Part shown: positions 38,046-49,763 of the stretch, piece by piece | Position numbering within the stretch: position 1 is the stretch's first letter | Layout of the letters: the number at the start of each line of letters is the position of its first letter | Source of the DNA: Craterostigma plantagineum | Lineage: Eukaryota > Streptophyta > Magnoliopsida > Lamiales > Linderniaceae | Assembly (NCBI GenBank): GCA_027422505.1 | Contig: JAPQWV010000018.1 | Location: forward strand, 19,300,001-19,364,000 | Direction: 5' to 3' | Length of the DNA stretch: 64,000 nt | Made by a program: the position numbers and the translations under genes | Notes under the pieces: generated by a model | What the model was told of the DNA's origin: nothing | The model's input: only the letters and a program-made list of their open reading frames with translations | The model's database searches: none

Positions 38046-38316
38046 TGTTGAAAATAAATTATATAAAATTAAAAAGTGATACACTTCCTTAAGGTTAACC
38101 TTTTAGGAAAAAAGTTCATAAACATGGTATTAAAGCTTAGGGACCTGCAGGTCTGGGTACGAATCCTCGCGACCACCCATTTATAAGTGTTACACGTCTA
38201 AGGCTAGATAATAGAGAAATCAACCTAGACGTGAGGGGGCGTGTTGAAAATAAATTATATAAAATTAAAAAGTGATGCACTTTCTTAAGGGTAACTTTTA
38301 GGAAGTGGTCACTAAA
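38046..38316 (+). mobile_element. TRIM: miniature LTR retrotransposon, 271 bp
   Basis: Two short direct repeats, 38046-38124 and 38242-38316, both starting TGTTGAAAATAAATT, act as LTRs. A primer-binding-site-like TGGTATTAAAGC follows the first and a purine tract GTGAGGGGGCG precedes the second. Five-base duplications GTTAC flank the unit (38041-38045 and 38317-38321). There is no coding capacity. These are the hallmarks of terminal-repeat retrotransposons in miniature. Confidence 0.82.
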
Positions 38317-38321
38317 GTTAC

Positions 38322-39045
38322 TACTTGTAACAATGGTGAATTCTGTAATGGCATTAGTTTTAGATGAGGGCTTTAATTTGCTAATCTTATAATTCCGTTG
38401 CATCATTAACGAAGTAGAAAACATTAGAAAGTTACAACAAGCAAATAAAGATTTGTTGACTAGATAAATATGCATGGACTATATCGAACAAAAAGGGCTG
38501 ACCATCACTAACCAAATCATAATAATACGATTTATTTGCGACTTAAAAAATACTTCAAAAAGATAAATTTCATAGTTATCTAATGTCTTTATTATATCAG
38601 ACCACGGAGACATGGCAATTAATCCGTTCGTAACTAAAGTTATTAAATCAACGAAAGATTCTTTGTACTATTATAACTTGTACACATGCTCCTTTGTCAG
38701 TATCCTTATGATGCTTTTTAAAATACATTTGTGTCTTCTCTATTACTTATTTATTTATTTAATGATCTAATTCGACGTTAAGCCATAGACGGTCGTCGTG
38801 GCTCGGGTAAAAAATGATCTATGCTTTACAATTAATTAATTACTACCCTCACCTCAAATATTTAATTAAGACAAACCCGCACTCTTATTACAGATGAGAC
38901 CCATTACAGTCAAAATTAATAAAGAACTAAAAGCATCTTCTTCATTTCTACAAACATAAATCTCCATATGCTTTTTTTTTGTGTGTAAGAGTTGCTGCAC
39001 GCTTTTTGTAGAATTTTCAACGGCCCTTCATAGTTTTTCCAGAAA
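38322..39045. other. Upstream region of the C2H2/PARP-like gene
   Basis: AT-rich, no gene. It presumably contains the promoter and 5' UTR of the downstream gene. Confidence 0.45.
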
Positions 39046-41768
39046 ATGGTTAAAGCAAGTAACTACAGTAATCCCAGAAAGCTCGCCGGAGAAGAGAAAG
39101 TACAACATACAACGGAAAAGCTGCCGGCGCCGACGCATTCATGGGCAGCCGTAAAAAGCCTCTTCTCTTGCAAGTACGTCGAAGTTGAAACCAGCAATAA
39201 GCCCACCCAGCCGCCGCCGCTGCCTCAGGCCAAGAAAAGCACGACCCATGGAAGTAGCCGCCGCCCACAGACGTCGCCGGTGGATCAGGCGACGGCGAAG
39301 ACGAAGAAGAAAGAAGAGAAAACCCACGAGGAGGAGGCGGCGATAAATAAGAGCAAGAGGATGATGATGACGTGTTCGGGCTCGCTCTGCAGCAACACTA
39401 AGGTCACCCAAAAGCCCGAAATGCTTTTACTTCCATCCTCGTCGGCGACGTACGGCCCCGCCGCCGCCCGTGGAACCAAGAAAAGGACTTTTTCTTCGCC
39501 GGCGGCGGCTGAGAAGGTTAAAAATCGCGGCGCTCGTGCTTTGATTTCTAATTACTCATCTTCTTCGTCTTCTTCCAATAACCCTCTGTTCACCGCCGGC
39601 GCCGCCGCCGTGGCTGGCTCTGATAACTCTCCTAATTGGAAGCCCGGCCCGCTGAGGAACATGGGATTCAGGAAATTTTCGGGCTGCTATGAGTGTAGGA
39701 CGGTGGTGATTGACCCCGTTCTTGGAATGGCCGCCGCCGCCGGCGTCTGCGCCTGCCCTCAGTGTGGTGAGGTCTTCGTCAAGGCGGAGAATTTGGAGCT
39801 TCATATGATCGTTAAGCATGCTGGTAATTTTTATGTATTTAATTTAATTTACTTATATCTTTTGTGTAGTGCTTCATTTTCTCTTTCGATCCATTGTCAG
39901 AATCTTAGGGTTTCCGCAGTCAAACTTCTTCCACTTCAGTTTTGTAAAAGTCAATGTGTTTCATGTCTGCTTATTCATGATGATGGCATAAATGATTTAA
40001 ATAACGTATATCTCATTGAGTGGATTATATTGAAATATCTAGAAAAAAACTCACCTTGTTTCAAATTCCTAATATAGAGCTCTCATATTTCCATATGTAG
40101 TGTAGGTCATATTTTGATTAAGTTTAGACTTCTTAATTATTGTATATAATGCGTTGCGTGGTCTTGCGAAACTATATACGCAAATCAAGAAATTAGTCCC
40201 CCAAAAGTTGAGGTTGTTAGATGGCTGATAATAAGATTTAAATTAACATGGAAATTAGTGTGGTATTATGTGAATATATTTTGACTATATTAATGTATTT
40301 ATAGATAATGATAAAAAGACACCCCTTTACTGTGCACGGTTTCTGTTGCATTCATTAGTTTCCAAGATTTCCTGCGCTTTGACTCCACAAAAATAAATGC
40401 TTGCTTTCAAAACCCTCTTTTTTATCTTTATTTTATGATTTGTCGTTTTACATTAAAAGCTGTGATATGATTTTCACTTCCATATATTTTTGTTTCTATC
40501 TATATGTCCAAATTAAATAGTGTCCGAATTGGGACCTGAGGACACAAGCAAGAACATAGTGGAGATCATATTCCAATCAAGCTGGCTCAGAAAACAGACC
40601 CCAATTTGCAAAATCGATCGGATACTAAAAGTCCAAAATACCCCTCGAACCATCTCAAGGTTCGAGGAGTATCGAGCCACGGTCAAGGGCAAAGCCGGGA
40701 AATCCACCAAGCATAAGCATCCTCGGTGCATCGCCGACGGCAACGAGCTTCTTAGGTTCCACTGCACGACCCTAATGTGCTCGTTGGGCCTAAACGGCTC
40801 GTCGAGCCTCTGCGCCGGTGGCTCAAGCCCGACTTGCGGGGTTTGCAGCATCATCAAGAACGGGTTCAAGGCGGTTGCCTCCGACGTCATCCCGAAAAAA
40901 GGTATGCTTATCAAATTTAAATTTGTTGAACGAATCCATTCCGAAATCATATAAATACATTGTTGGAAATGAAGTATATAAAATTGAAATCATATTCCGA
41001 AATAACTATAGCTTATGGTTTATGTGAAATGGTCATTTAATATGATATCAGAATTCAGAGGCAACGGAAGTCGAAACCCCACTACAACTAAAATTCCACA
41101 TCTATGTTAGATAAGAAAGAGATCAGCCTAAATGTATGGGGACGTGTTTGAAATAAAATACATAAAATTAAAATAACATTAGAACTTAAGCTTTAAGATG
41201 AAGTGATCATTTAATATGATATCAGAGTTTAGGGCCCAAGACCGCAAAATTTCCCCGTCTAGGGTTAGATAGGAAAGAATTTCGTTTTAGGTGAAGTGAT
41301 CACTTAAGTTGGCCTCAGAACTAAATGGTCGAAAAGGTCTTGTGTACGAATCCTCACAAACGCAAAAATTTAACATCTAAGGCGAGATAGTATTCTTATA
41401 GGTCTAAGGCTACATAACAAAGGAATCAGTTTAAACTTGAGGGGACGTGTTGGAAATAATTAAAACATGAGCATTCTAACATATATTATGGATTCGTGAT
41501 TTTTCAAGGTATATTAACGACTGCAACGAGTGGAAAGGCGCACGACAATGCTAGGGTTACAATAGACGACGATCGTGGAAGAGGAAGAGCGATGCTTGTG
41601 TGTCGGGTCATAGCTGGTCGGGTCAAGAAGGGACCCACGGAGGGACCCGCGGAGGATTATGATTCGGTTGCCGGGCCCACCGGGGTTTATTCGAATTTGG
41701 ATGAATTGTACGTTTTCAATCCTAGGGCTATATTGCCTTGCTTCGTTGTAATATATAGAGGTTTTTAA
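39046..41768 (+). CDS. C2H2 zinc finger protein with PARP-like C-terminal domain, 472 aa
   Basis: Exons 39046-39823, 40521-40901 and 41509-41768; all phases match. The N-terminal ~200 residues are basic, Ser/Pro/Ala-rich and low in predicted structure. A single C2H2 finger (CPQCGEVFVKAENLELH, ~237-258) follows a cysteine-bearing SGCYEC segment. The C-terminal half has ADGNELLRFHCTT, GLNGSSSLC, TATSGKAHDNA and LNPRAILPCFVV-like segments. These are typical of a plant-only protein family with a PARP-like catalytic fold whose NAD use is unproven. The exact biochemical role is unknown; I call it from family resemblance. The second intron (40902-41508) contains copies of the TRIM found at 38046. 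The first intron is 697 bp. Confidence 0.83.
40961..41468 (+). repeat. TRIM-related array inside the second intron
   Basis: LTR-like starts recur at 40961 (TGTTGGAAATG), 41145 (TGTTTGAAATA) and 41448 (TGTTGGAAATA). Primer-site-like ATATCAGA segments and GGGGACG purine tracts lie between them in the same order as in the 38046 TRIM. At least two internal segments are joined head to tail; the last LTR is truncated. No clear target duplication is seen. Confidence 0.7.
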
Positions 41769-41970
41769 TTTAATTTAAATGATCCTAAGATTATTGAACT
41801 ACTAAGGATTATGATTTATTGTCTAATGCTGCAATTTTTTCCATTTGTTTTGTGAAATGTAATTTTCCAACGGATGAACGTGATTTGTTTGCTTGTTGCC
41901 CATGAGTTTCTTCTTCATGCTAACTTTCAACAATCCTTATTGTTTTAAGGAAAAATTAAATAGATGTATA

Positions 41971-42010
<40 letters not shown>

Positions 42011-43117
42011 TGTTTGGTGGGGTTTAACTTTTAAGTAGTGTTTTGACTGCCTTTTTCTAGTACTCATTGGATGATGATATTCTCATCATGAACATTGTTT
42101 GGTTAAAGCCACGCATCAAAGTATGGGGTCTCGAAATAATTTATTTTTTTGATGTTTTAAATTTCAAAATATGAGTAAAACAAAATTGACAACTTTGGAT
42201 TATGAGCCCTAATGCAATTAAATCTAGGGAGGGACTAAGCCCTATAATCCATTTTCTTTTATTTCAAATTGCTACATAACTATCAAATAGGAACATAATT
42301 AAGCCAATGTACTATATGGTTCATTAAACGAGGTTAAAAACATTTTTAAACGTACTGCATGTTAAGATTATAATATTGAATTATTTAATTTAGACTCATG
42401 CAAGTGCAATATTAAATATTTTGAATATCTAATTGGCGAGATATTGGCAGTTTGGCACACCTAAATTAGGTTCGCTCCTATATTCGAACGTCATCGGGTT
42501 AGATAATAACTTAACATCACCTAATAAATACGCCAAAACAAAGAAGAAGAAAAACTAATAAAAAACCTGTTTTATTACGATTTTAATTTTTATTTCGATT
42601 AAAGATAAAGAATGTTTCGAGTTCCGGACCATTTGAATGGGCTTAAAAGGCCTATTGGGCCGAATCAATAATTTCCTTTTATGGGCTTTAACATCGTTAT
42701 GGACTTAAGCCCATTGGGTTATCTAATATTATCAGTAGCCTATAGGTTTGTGTTATTACAAGTTTATCTAATATTATCATTTTGTTTTCTTCCAATTTAA
42801 CCCTTCAATAGAAATTTATGTAATGCACATTTTAAGTTAATAACTCCTAGAATATAAGATAGTATATTATATATTTATATGATAATAACTCAAACACTAG
42901 TATTTAATTGGCCAGCCGTTTCTAAGTTCAATGATTGTAATGAGATTCGTTTCACTCTTAAGCAAATAATTGTCATTTCTTGGCATGATTAAGCTTTGAG
43001 TCCAATTCCGTGTAATAAAACAAAAGCCACTTACGAACTTTAATTGTCTTTCTTCTTGGAGTAATTACTACACTTTATTATGAACTTTTTGCTTGTTGTT
43101 ATGCAAACAAACGCCAC
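41769..43117. other. AT-rich intergenic DNA
   Basis: No gene seen. A (TA)n microsatellite lies at about 41978-42006. Confidence 0.5.
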
Positions 43118-43125
43118 GATCATAT

Positions 43126-43902
43126 CAGTGAACGGACGCAGGATCTTATGGTCGGGGGTTCGAAAACTATTTTTTTCTATACATACTAGAAGAGTTAACT
43201 TCATATATAGAGCTGTCAAATGGCCCGCGGCCCACTCCGCCGGCCCGTTTTGACAGTACTAATCATATAGAAAATATGCAATGCATTCCTCATCTCCAAC
43301 CATTACTCTATAAATACAGTTGCTACAGTATAATGTCTCCAGATAGAGTTTGAACAGTATCGCTAAACTCCAACAATTTCCTCTTCAATTTACTCTATAA
43401 AGAATATTCTCATTATATTCAATTATATATTAACTTATATTATAACATCATATAATTTAGATTTTAGTATATTCTATTGAAAAACACTTTGTAGAAAATA
43501 AATTATCTAAATTAGTAATACAAATTTGTTTTATATCATAAATTTTATAGTGAAACTGGTCCAAAATTATATTATATTAATTAAAATACAGATTTAATTA
43601 AATATTACATTTAGTATTTTTACATAAATTAACCACTCTGACATCGTCTCTCTCTCTCTCCCCTATGCACTGCATTATCGTCTCCATCATAAGACACTGC
43701 AACTCAAGTTTTTCTCTCAAAATCCGAAATTGATTTAAACACCAAAATTAAGAAAAGTTAAAGCATCAAATAAGTGGAGAAAAGAGAGATATTGATATAG
43801 AGGGTGAAACCAAGCAAGTTCGGGGGGTCAAAGCGAAACACTCTATGGCAAAATCCCAATCCGGCAGCTCGGGGGTTAGTTGACCCCCTGCGTCCGTCCC
43901 TG
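43126..43902. mobile_element. Non-autonomous hAT-type element, 777 bp
   Basis: Terminal inverted repeats CAGTGAACGGACGCAGG (left) and, reverse-complemented, CAGGGACGGACGCAGG (right) are flanked by perfect 8-bp duplications GATCATAT at 43118-43125 and 43903-43910. An 8-bp duplication and CAG-type ends indicate the hAT superfamily. No transposase is encoded. The internal segment 43211-43258 can fold back on itself (CTGTCAAA ... TTTTGACAG). Confidence 0.88.
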
Positions 43903-43910
43903 GATCATAT

Positions 43911-45600
43911 AACTCAACAAAAAGAAAATATTATCGTTATAACCTTATTAATAATAATAAAAAAAATGAGAAGATATTAACTATAAGTTAAATTGGGATG
44001 ACGATTGAACTCAATGAAGATGAAAAAAAGAACCAATAATTGCACCATGTACGAACGAAACCTTTGTCGCCCATATTAATTTACGCGATGATAAGATATT
44101 GCCTAAGAAAAAGTTATTATAATCTATATTTATATCTCACAAATGGAATGTTCCGAGAATATATCAAATAGATAATGAATACTCTAATATGGTTGGTTGC
44201 TTACAATATATTTACCTCTACTCTTATGAATACTAAAAAATATATGATATAGATATCAATTTGATCGTAACTAGACATGCTTATTTGAGTTTATCTTATA
44301 AATCAAATGAAATAATGATGATTTTAGAATTTGGTAGAATATATAATTAGAATATTTTAGAATAAATTAAATCAAAAGGCAAAAATCTTCACACTATTGA
44401 ATACGCCACTTGTCAAATATATGAGATGTGAGACAAAAAGTGGAATAATAAAGTGGTACAGAGGGTTCGATTCCACTCTAGAAACTGTCTCTCAATTGAC
44501 CGATCTGATTTTTTCTACATTAATTACTATTATAAAAATAAAAAATTGATTAAACACGTGTCCATAACCTCATAATAACAAAGTCTATTTTTAGTACATT
44601 ACTTATTAAAAATACTCAATAATAATTAATTTTATTTTATATGTGTGTGTTAAAATACTACTATTTATAATTGTAATAGAACTGTTTCTCATTTATGGAC
44701 AATGTCGCAACAAATAAATAAAATTATAAAGTTCACAACTTTTTTTTAATACCATGTACTAATGAAATGAATATCTATAATAGTTATTTACTCTATAGTA
44801 AGTTATTACCTATAAATATATATAACATTAAAGGCATAACTAATCGTTGCCTCGAATAACCAGGCAACGGCAACGGAATTACGCCGGCCGTTTGTTATTA
44901 ATTAGTTATAATTATTACAATATTTAAATTCATAAAATAGTCTATTTATTAATTTATAGTAGCACTATAACTAATTTGACGGCGCTTACATCATCTTCAC
45001 TTCACTAGTCACTACTTCGTCATCTTTATCATTTCTTCACAATTATTCCTAATTTTTTAAATTGTTAATATCACCAATTGTTGGAAAAAAATATCACTGG
45101 TTGTTTAATATAAACTAACGGCTCCAACGATATTTCCATACTCTTGGATTAAAATTTAACTTGTGGCTCTGCAGGCGATCGAGAGGTTAACATTAATATT
45201 TTAGAATGTTGACTTTCTATGTCAGCGAACTATACTATAGTTGGATTAAATTATAATTAGAAATGCTTTGGTCAGCGCAGAAAGAGAGTATGTTCATTTT
45301 AAATTTTTCATATACATAGAAGCATTTCTTCTTCTTCCTTCTTTTAGTTTCAATGCTACCTCAAGTATTTACGCCTTGACTAATATCCTAAAGATATTAA
45401 TTATACCATTATTAGTTGTATTTTGCAGCTTACCTGAAAATCAAACGCGGCTTGTTTGGATGATTATTTATTTTAAATGTTATTATATATTTGAAAAATA
45501 GCTTGAAAGGGAAAGCTTTGACATAGGACCACTTTTTTGTGATAGTAACGCCTTTGACCAGTCCATCAAACTTAAAATCATATATTGAATTAACAATTAT
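43911..45600. other. AT-rich intergenic DNA
   Basis: No gene or clear element boundary seen. Confidence 0.45.
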
Positions 45601-45601
45601 C

Positions 45602-46337
45602 ATGCTCCGTTTGGATTCCGGATTTCGATTTGAAATCCGCATTTCGCCCAAATCGTCAGTTTGGCAATCACACCGATTTGGATTTTGATTTCGCCCAAAT
45701 CCGAGGGGAAATCCGAACTCTTATAATTCGTCGGATTTGAAGTTCCATGTCAAATGGTCCGTTTTCGAAATCCAAAGCTGAGCACATAACATGTTTTTTG
45801 TAACTGATAATAATGTATAACCATGATAGTATAATAATAAATAATAATTAAAAAACATAATAATCCTAATAACAATAATAATAATAATAATAATTAGGAT
45901 GTGGATGATGAGTCGAGCCGCAAGCTCGATGAGCCGACTCGAGCTCGTCATGGATTCGCAAATGAGCCGACTCGAACTCGACGAGCTCTTGACTCTTGTC
46001 GAGGTCGAGCTCGTCACGGGTTCGCAGCCGGCTCGAGCTCGAGCTCACTCGTGGGCACTCGAAAGCTCGCAAATCGGCTCACGAGCTTGTATATATATAT
46101 ATATATATTATATGTTATTATTCATGATTTTTATTTTATTTTATTTTGTATTTTTTAAATTATTTTAGAAAAAGTTAAAGATCGAGTTCGACGAGCTCGT
46201 CGAGCTCTATTTTGAAATCCGAATTCAAAATCTTAGCGTTTGCCAAACGGTGAATTTGGATTTTAAATCATGATTTGAAATTCGTTATTTAAAATCAAAC
46301 GATTTCGTTCAAATATGCGAATCAAAACGCACTCTAA
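45602..46337. mobile_element. Probable inverted-repeat element with a nested GAGCTC-rich insert
   Basis: The left arm has CGTTTGGATT and GATTTGAAATCC and the right arm the inverted counterparts (GATTTGAAATTC, AATCAAAACGCAC). Between them, 45912-46205 is dense in GAGCTC/CGAGCTCG palindromic words, interrupted by a TA run (46089-46108). No target duplication could be assigned with confidence, so the ends are approximate. Confidence 0.5.
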
Positions 46338-46339
46338 GC

Positions 46340-47739
46340 TAATTGCGTATTTAATATTTCAACATGAAGCAATTTATATTTTCTTCCCAGTTTTTCCATT
46401 GGTCTTGGAAATTGATTCCCTTCTGTTGGGACCAATGATATGATAGGATCGATTGGCATCAATGGACGACTTTAATCAACTTGTAAAATAAATATCACAT
46501 TTTTATTTTCTAAATAAACACTACATATTTCCTATAATATTTGTAGCCATCAAAACCAATCAACTTTGTTTGACTTCACATGTGTCCAAACGTTACCTTT
46601 CTTCGTGTCTTTTACAAGGAAATTATTGCAAAGTATGCAAAGCGTTTGAGTATAATTTAATTCCGAGATGTGATCAATATAGCCTTCATAATTAATCTAA
46701 AATAATTATATGTTTATTCTTTTAATTAAGTTAACGGTAAGAAGACGGTCCAAGCCGGCAAAAGCTGACGATGTGGAGCTAATGGCACGGTCATGCTCAT
46801 ATATACGTAGTTTCAAATATTATATCAAAATAAAGACTCGTCAAAATTTCATGGTAATTGAAAAATAAATATTGTAAAGGTGACTATATCATTTACGGAC
46901 ATTTTTGCTTGTTGTATATGATGTTAAGGAACTGAGCTTTCATTTTGATGATTTCCATGTTTTAACAGTTCTTGTTTTGCAAGCTCTTGAAGTTTAACTT
47001 TTTGCTTTTAATTTGCATTACTTGGATTACATTTCGATTGATATTTTTTTATATGAAAAAAAAGTTATATGCAGGCAATGTCCTTTTTAAATCAACCATT
47101 GTTTTGTTATCACAAACATCCATTAATTAAATAATTTCTTTTCACTTATTCTCACATGACTTTCTATTAGAGAGACTTCCTGCCTGGGCTTTTACCAAGT
47201 CCCAAATATTTAATCTTCCAAATGGTAAAATAAATAAATAAAGCCATCTCGAGTAATGTTTCGTTTTTTTAACTCCGTACTATCGCAGTAAACAAGATTC
47301 TGTCTCCACAAGTCTTTTACTTTCGTCGTACTTCCAAGATTTGTCCGAACTTAGATTAACTTAGATTAGATTAACTTAACACAAAGTAGAGTTAGGTGAG
47401 CAACAGATTAAACCAAGCTCTTGACTCAGTAACATCCAACAAGTAATAATTCCCATTATTTAAAGCAACAATATAAAATAAATAAGAAAACCCTAAAAAT
47501 GCAAAACCCTTGATTGCAACCCTTTACTGATCCCAATTATATTAAATCCCAAGCTGCACGCACTGTCTTGACCTTTCATCTCCTACCACACAGTTCACAT
47601 TCCATCTTCTATATATATCCCTGCAACACAATTACAAAACCTAATAAAATCCCTAAATAAAATCAATTCCCTCCACACTCAAAGATTAAAAATAATTAAC
47701 TCGCACTTTATAATCCTAAATAAATCTCTAACCATATCC
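46340..47739 (+). promoter_or_regulatory. Upstream region of the NSP2-like gene
   Basis: AT-rich, no other gene. TATATATAT at 47610-47618 lies about 120 bp before the ATG and is a likely TATA box. Confidence 0.55.
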
Positions 47740-49281
47740 ATGGCAATGGCTATGGACTTGGATCTCTCTTCCAATTTCATCTACAACTATTGCCCCACCA
47801 CCACCACCACCGGCGAAATCTGCAATAATAATTCGATCGATTTCTCCCCATTCTTCGACTGGGAAACACTATCATCCTTCCAATTAGAATCCGATTTCCA
47901 CGACCTAATCGATTCGATGATCGACGAAAACCAATTCTTCGACCAAACCCTGATAGTGGAAGACGCAGAAATGGTCCTTACGAACAACGCCTGTCAGGAC
48001 GAGGACGAGGAAGAAGAATCAGACAACCCTTCCAACAACGTCAACATCGATAGAATCTCCGACGAAAATAATAATGAGGACTCAAATAAGGGCATTAGGC
48101 TAATCCACCTCCTAATGGCCACCGCGGAGGCCCTTAACCCCGATGGCGGGCTCCACCGATCCCTCGAACTCGCCCGAGTGATATTGGTTCGGCTCAATGA
48201 GTTGTCTTCGCCCCACCGCGGCTCGAACGTCGAGCGACTAACCGCCCACTTCACCGAAGCCCTCCGATGGCTATCGGAAAACGCCTGTAATAACAAAGCC
48301 CGTCACAGGGAGGAGCAAAACAACAACCAGCACCAGAAGGCGGGCGAAACCCTAGCTGCTTTCCAGTTATTGCAAGACATGTCTCCCTACGTAAAGTTCA
48401 CGCACTTCACGGCCAATCAGGCGATCATCGAGGCAGTGCAGGACGAACGCAGGGTGCACATTGTGGACTTCGACGTCATGGAAGGGGTACAGTGGGCCTC
48501 CTTGATGCAAGCCCTAGCCTCGAGAAAGGACGGGCCCAGCCCGGTCCACCTCAGGATCACGGCCCTCTCGCGGGCCGGCGGGTCGGGCCGGGTCGGGGAG
48601 ACGGGTCGGCGGCTCGCTTCGTTTGCGGCCTCGATGGGCCAGCCGTTCTCCTTCCACATTTCTAGGATCGAGCCCGACGGGCGGTTCAAGCCCGGTTCGA
48701 TCAGGGTGGTTCGGGGCGAGGCTTTAGTGGTCAACTGCGCGCTTAACCTACCTTACCTTACCCGACGGGCCCACAGCTCGATAGAGTCGTTCTTGGCGGG
48801 CTCGAGGGCTCTGAGCCCGAGGCTCGTCACTTTGGTGGAGGAGGAAGAAGAGGAGGTGGGGCCCGCGGGCGGGTTCGTGGGTCGGTTTACGAGTTTGTTG
48901 CACCGTTACTCGGCGGTTTACGATTCGTTGGAGGCGGGCTTTCCACTGGAGGGCCGGGCTCGGGCGCTGGTCGAGAGGGTATTTTTGGGCCCGAGGATAT
49001 TCGAATCGGTGGGTCGGGCGTATTCGACCCGTTTGGGAGCGGAGGAGGAGGAAGGGAGGTGGTGCTCGTGGGCCGGGTGGATGGGTTCGACGGCCAGCGG
49101 GTTTTCGCCCGTGGGTTTGAGCTATGCGAACCATTGCCAGGCGAAGCTTTTGCTGGGGTTGTACGATGATGGTTATAAGGTTGAGGAGTTGGGTGAGAAT
49201 AAGCTCGTTCTTGGGTGGAAATCGACGAGGTTGTTTTCGGCTTCGGTTTGGGCGTGTCAAGATTGTTGTAGTGATTCTTGA
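47740..49281 (+). CDS. NSP2: NSP2-type GRAS transcription factor, 513 aa
   Basis: Intronless, as is usual for GRAS genes. The N-terminus has the FHDLIDSMIDE acidic motif characteristic of NSP2. The GRAS domain runs from LHRI (RLIHLLMATAEAL, ~119) through the VHIID equivalent RRVHIVDFDVMEGVQWASL (~239), a PFYRE-like region with long Glu runs, and a C-terminal SAW motif (LGWKSTRLFSASVWAC). The length matches legume and non-legume NSP2 proteins (~500 aa). NSP2 pairs with NSP1 to activate strigolactone-biosynthesis and symbiosis genes, in legumes also nodulation. The first of three closely spaced Met codons (47740, context CCATGG) is used. The GC content is markedly higher than in the surrounding DNA. 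A miR171h-type target site lies in the coding region at 48176-48195. Confidence 0.92.
   Translation: MAMAMDLDLSSNFIYNYCPTTTTTGEICNNNSIDFSPFFDWETLSSFQLESDFHDLIDSMIDENQFFDQTLIVEDAEMVLTNNACQDEDEEEESDNPSNNVNIDRISDENNNEDSNKGIRLIHLLMATAEALNPDGGLHRSLELARVILVRLNELSSPHRGSNVERLTAHFTEALRWLSENACNNKARHREEQNNNQHQKAGETLAAFQLLQDMSPYVKFTHFTANQAIIEAVQDERRVHIVDFDVMEGVQWASLMQALASRKDGPSPVHLRITALSRAGGSGRVGETGRRLASFAASMGQPFSFHISRIEPDGRFKPGSIRVVRGEALVVNCALNLPYLTRRAHSSIESFLAGSRALSPRLVTLVEEEEEEVGPAGGFVGRFTSLLHRYSAVYDSLEAGFPLEGRARALVERVFLGPRIFESVGRAYSTRLGAEEEEGRWCSWAGWMGSTASGFSPVGLSYANHCQAKLLLGLYDDGYKVEELGENKLVLGWKSTRLFSASVWACQDCCSDS
48176..48195 (+). promoter_or_regulatory. Candidate miR171h target site in NSP2
   Basis: Complementary to miR171h, with a single G:U wobble, as I recall the miRNA sequence. 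The site encodes VILVRL around residue 147. In Medicago, NSP2 is cleaved at the equivalent position. Confidence 0.75.
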
Positions 49282-49758
49282 TTTTTGAATAATTGTTTTT
49301 TAGTGTTTTAATTTTATTTTGAATCTTCCTCCTTTTTGCTTAGCCTTGTGAAATATCTCGTGTAAAAATCGGCTCTTTACTTGGGTAGAAATGTCATAAA
49401 GTTGCCTTGAGTGCAAGATTGACATTCTTTCGTTTGTATCTTAACTAATATCATGTCCCGATTAATGCTTAAGAAGTAGAAAGAACAAGACATCATCAAT
49501 CTAATTTGATTGTAATAATAAGAGTAGTTAGCGAGGTGATTGATGATGTTTCTCACGTGCTACAAAGACAAAAAACAATTGGAATGTAATGTACTTGATA
49601 TGCTGAAGTAGTACTATGTAAGAACAAGATCAGACCTACCTATGATAAGATGAAAGCAAGATTAAAGAATTCCTTTCTTTGTTTTTCTATTTTTCGATAG
49701 GAGGTATTATTACAATTGCTCACTCTATTATTAGAAATCTATTGCCCTTACTCAACCA
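49282..49758. other. 3' region of the NSP2-like gene
   Basis: Presumed 3' UTR and short intergenic DNA up to the Sirevirus insertion. No other gene seen. Confidence 0.5.
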
Positions 49759-49763
49759 ATTGG

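Noticed and set aside
44450..44500. GGTTCGATTCC, similar to a tRNA B box
   Set aside because: No A box or cloverleaf can be built; at most a relic of a SINE.
47787..49260. Minus-strand frames opposite the NSP2-like gene
   Set aside because: Shadows of a GC-rich coding region; no domains.
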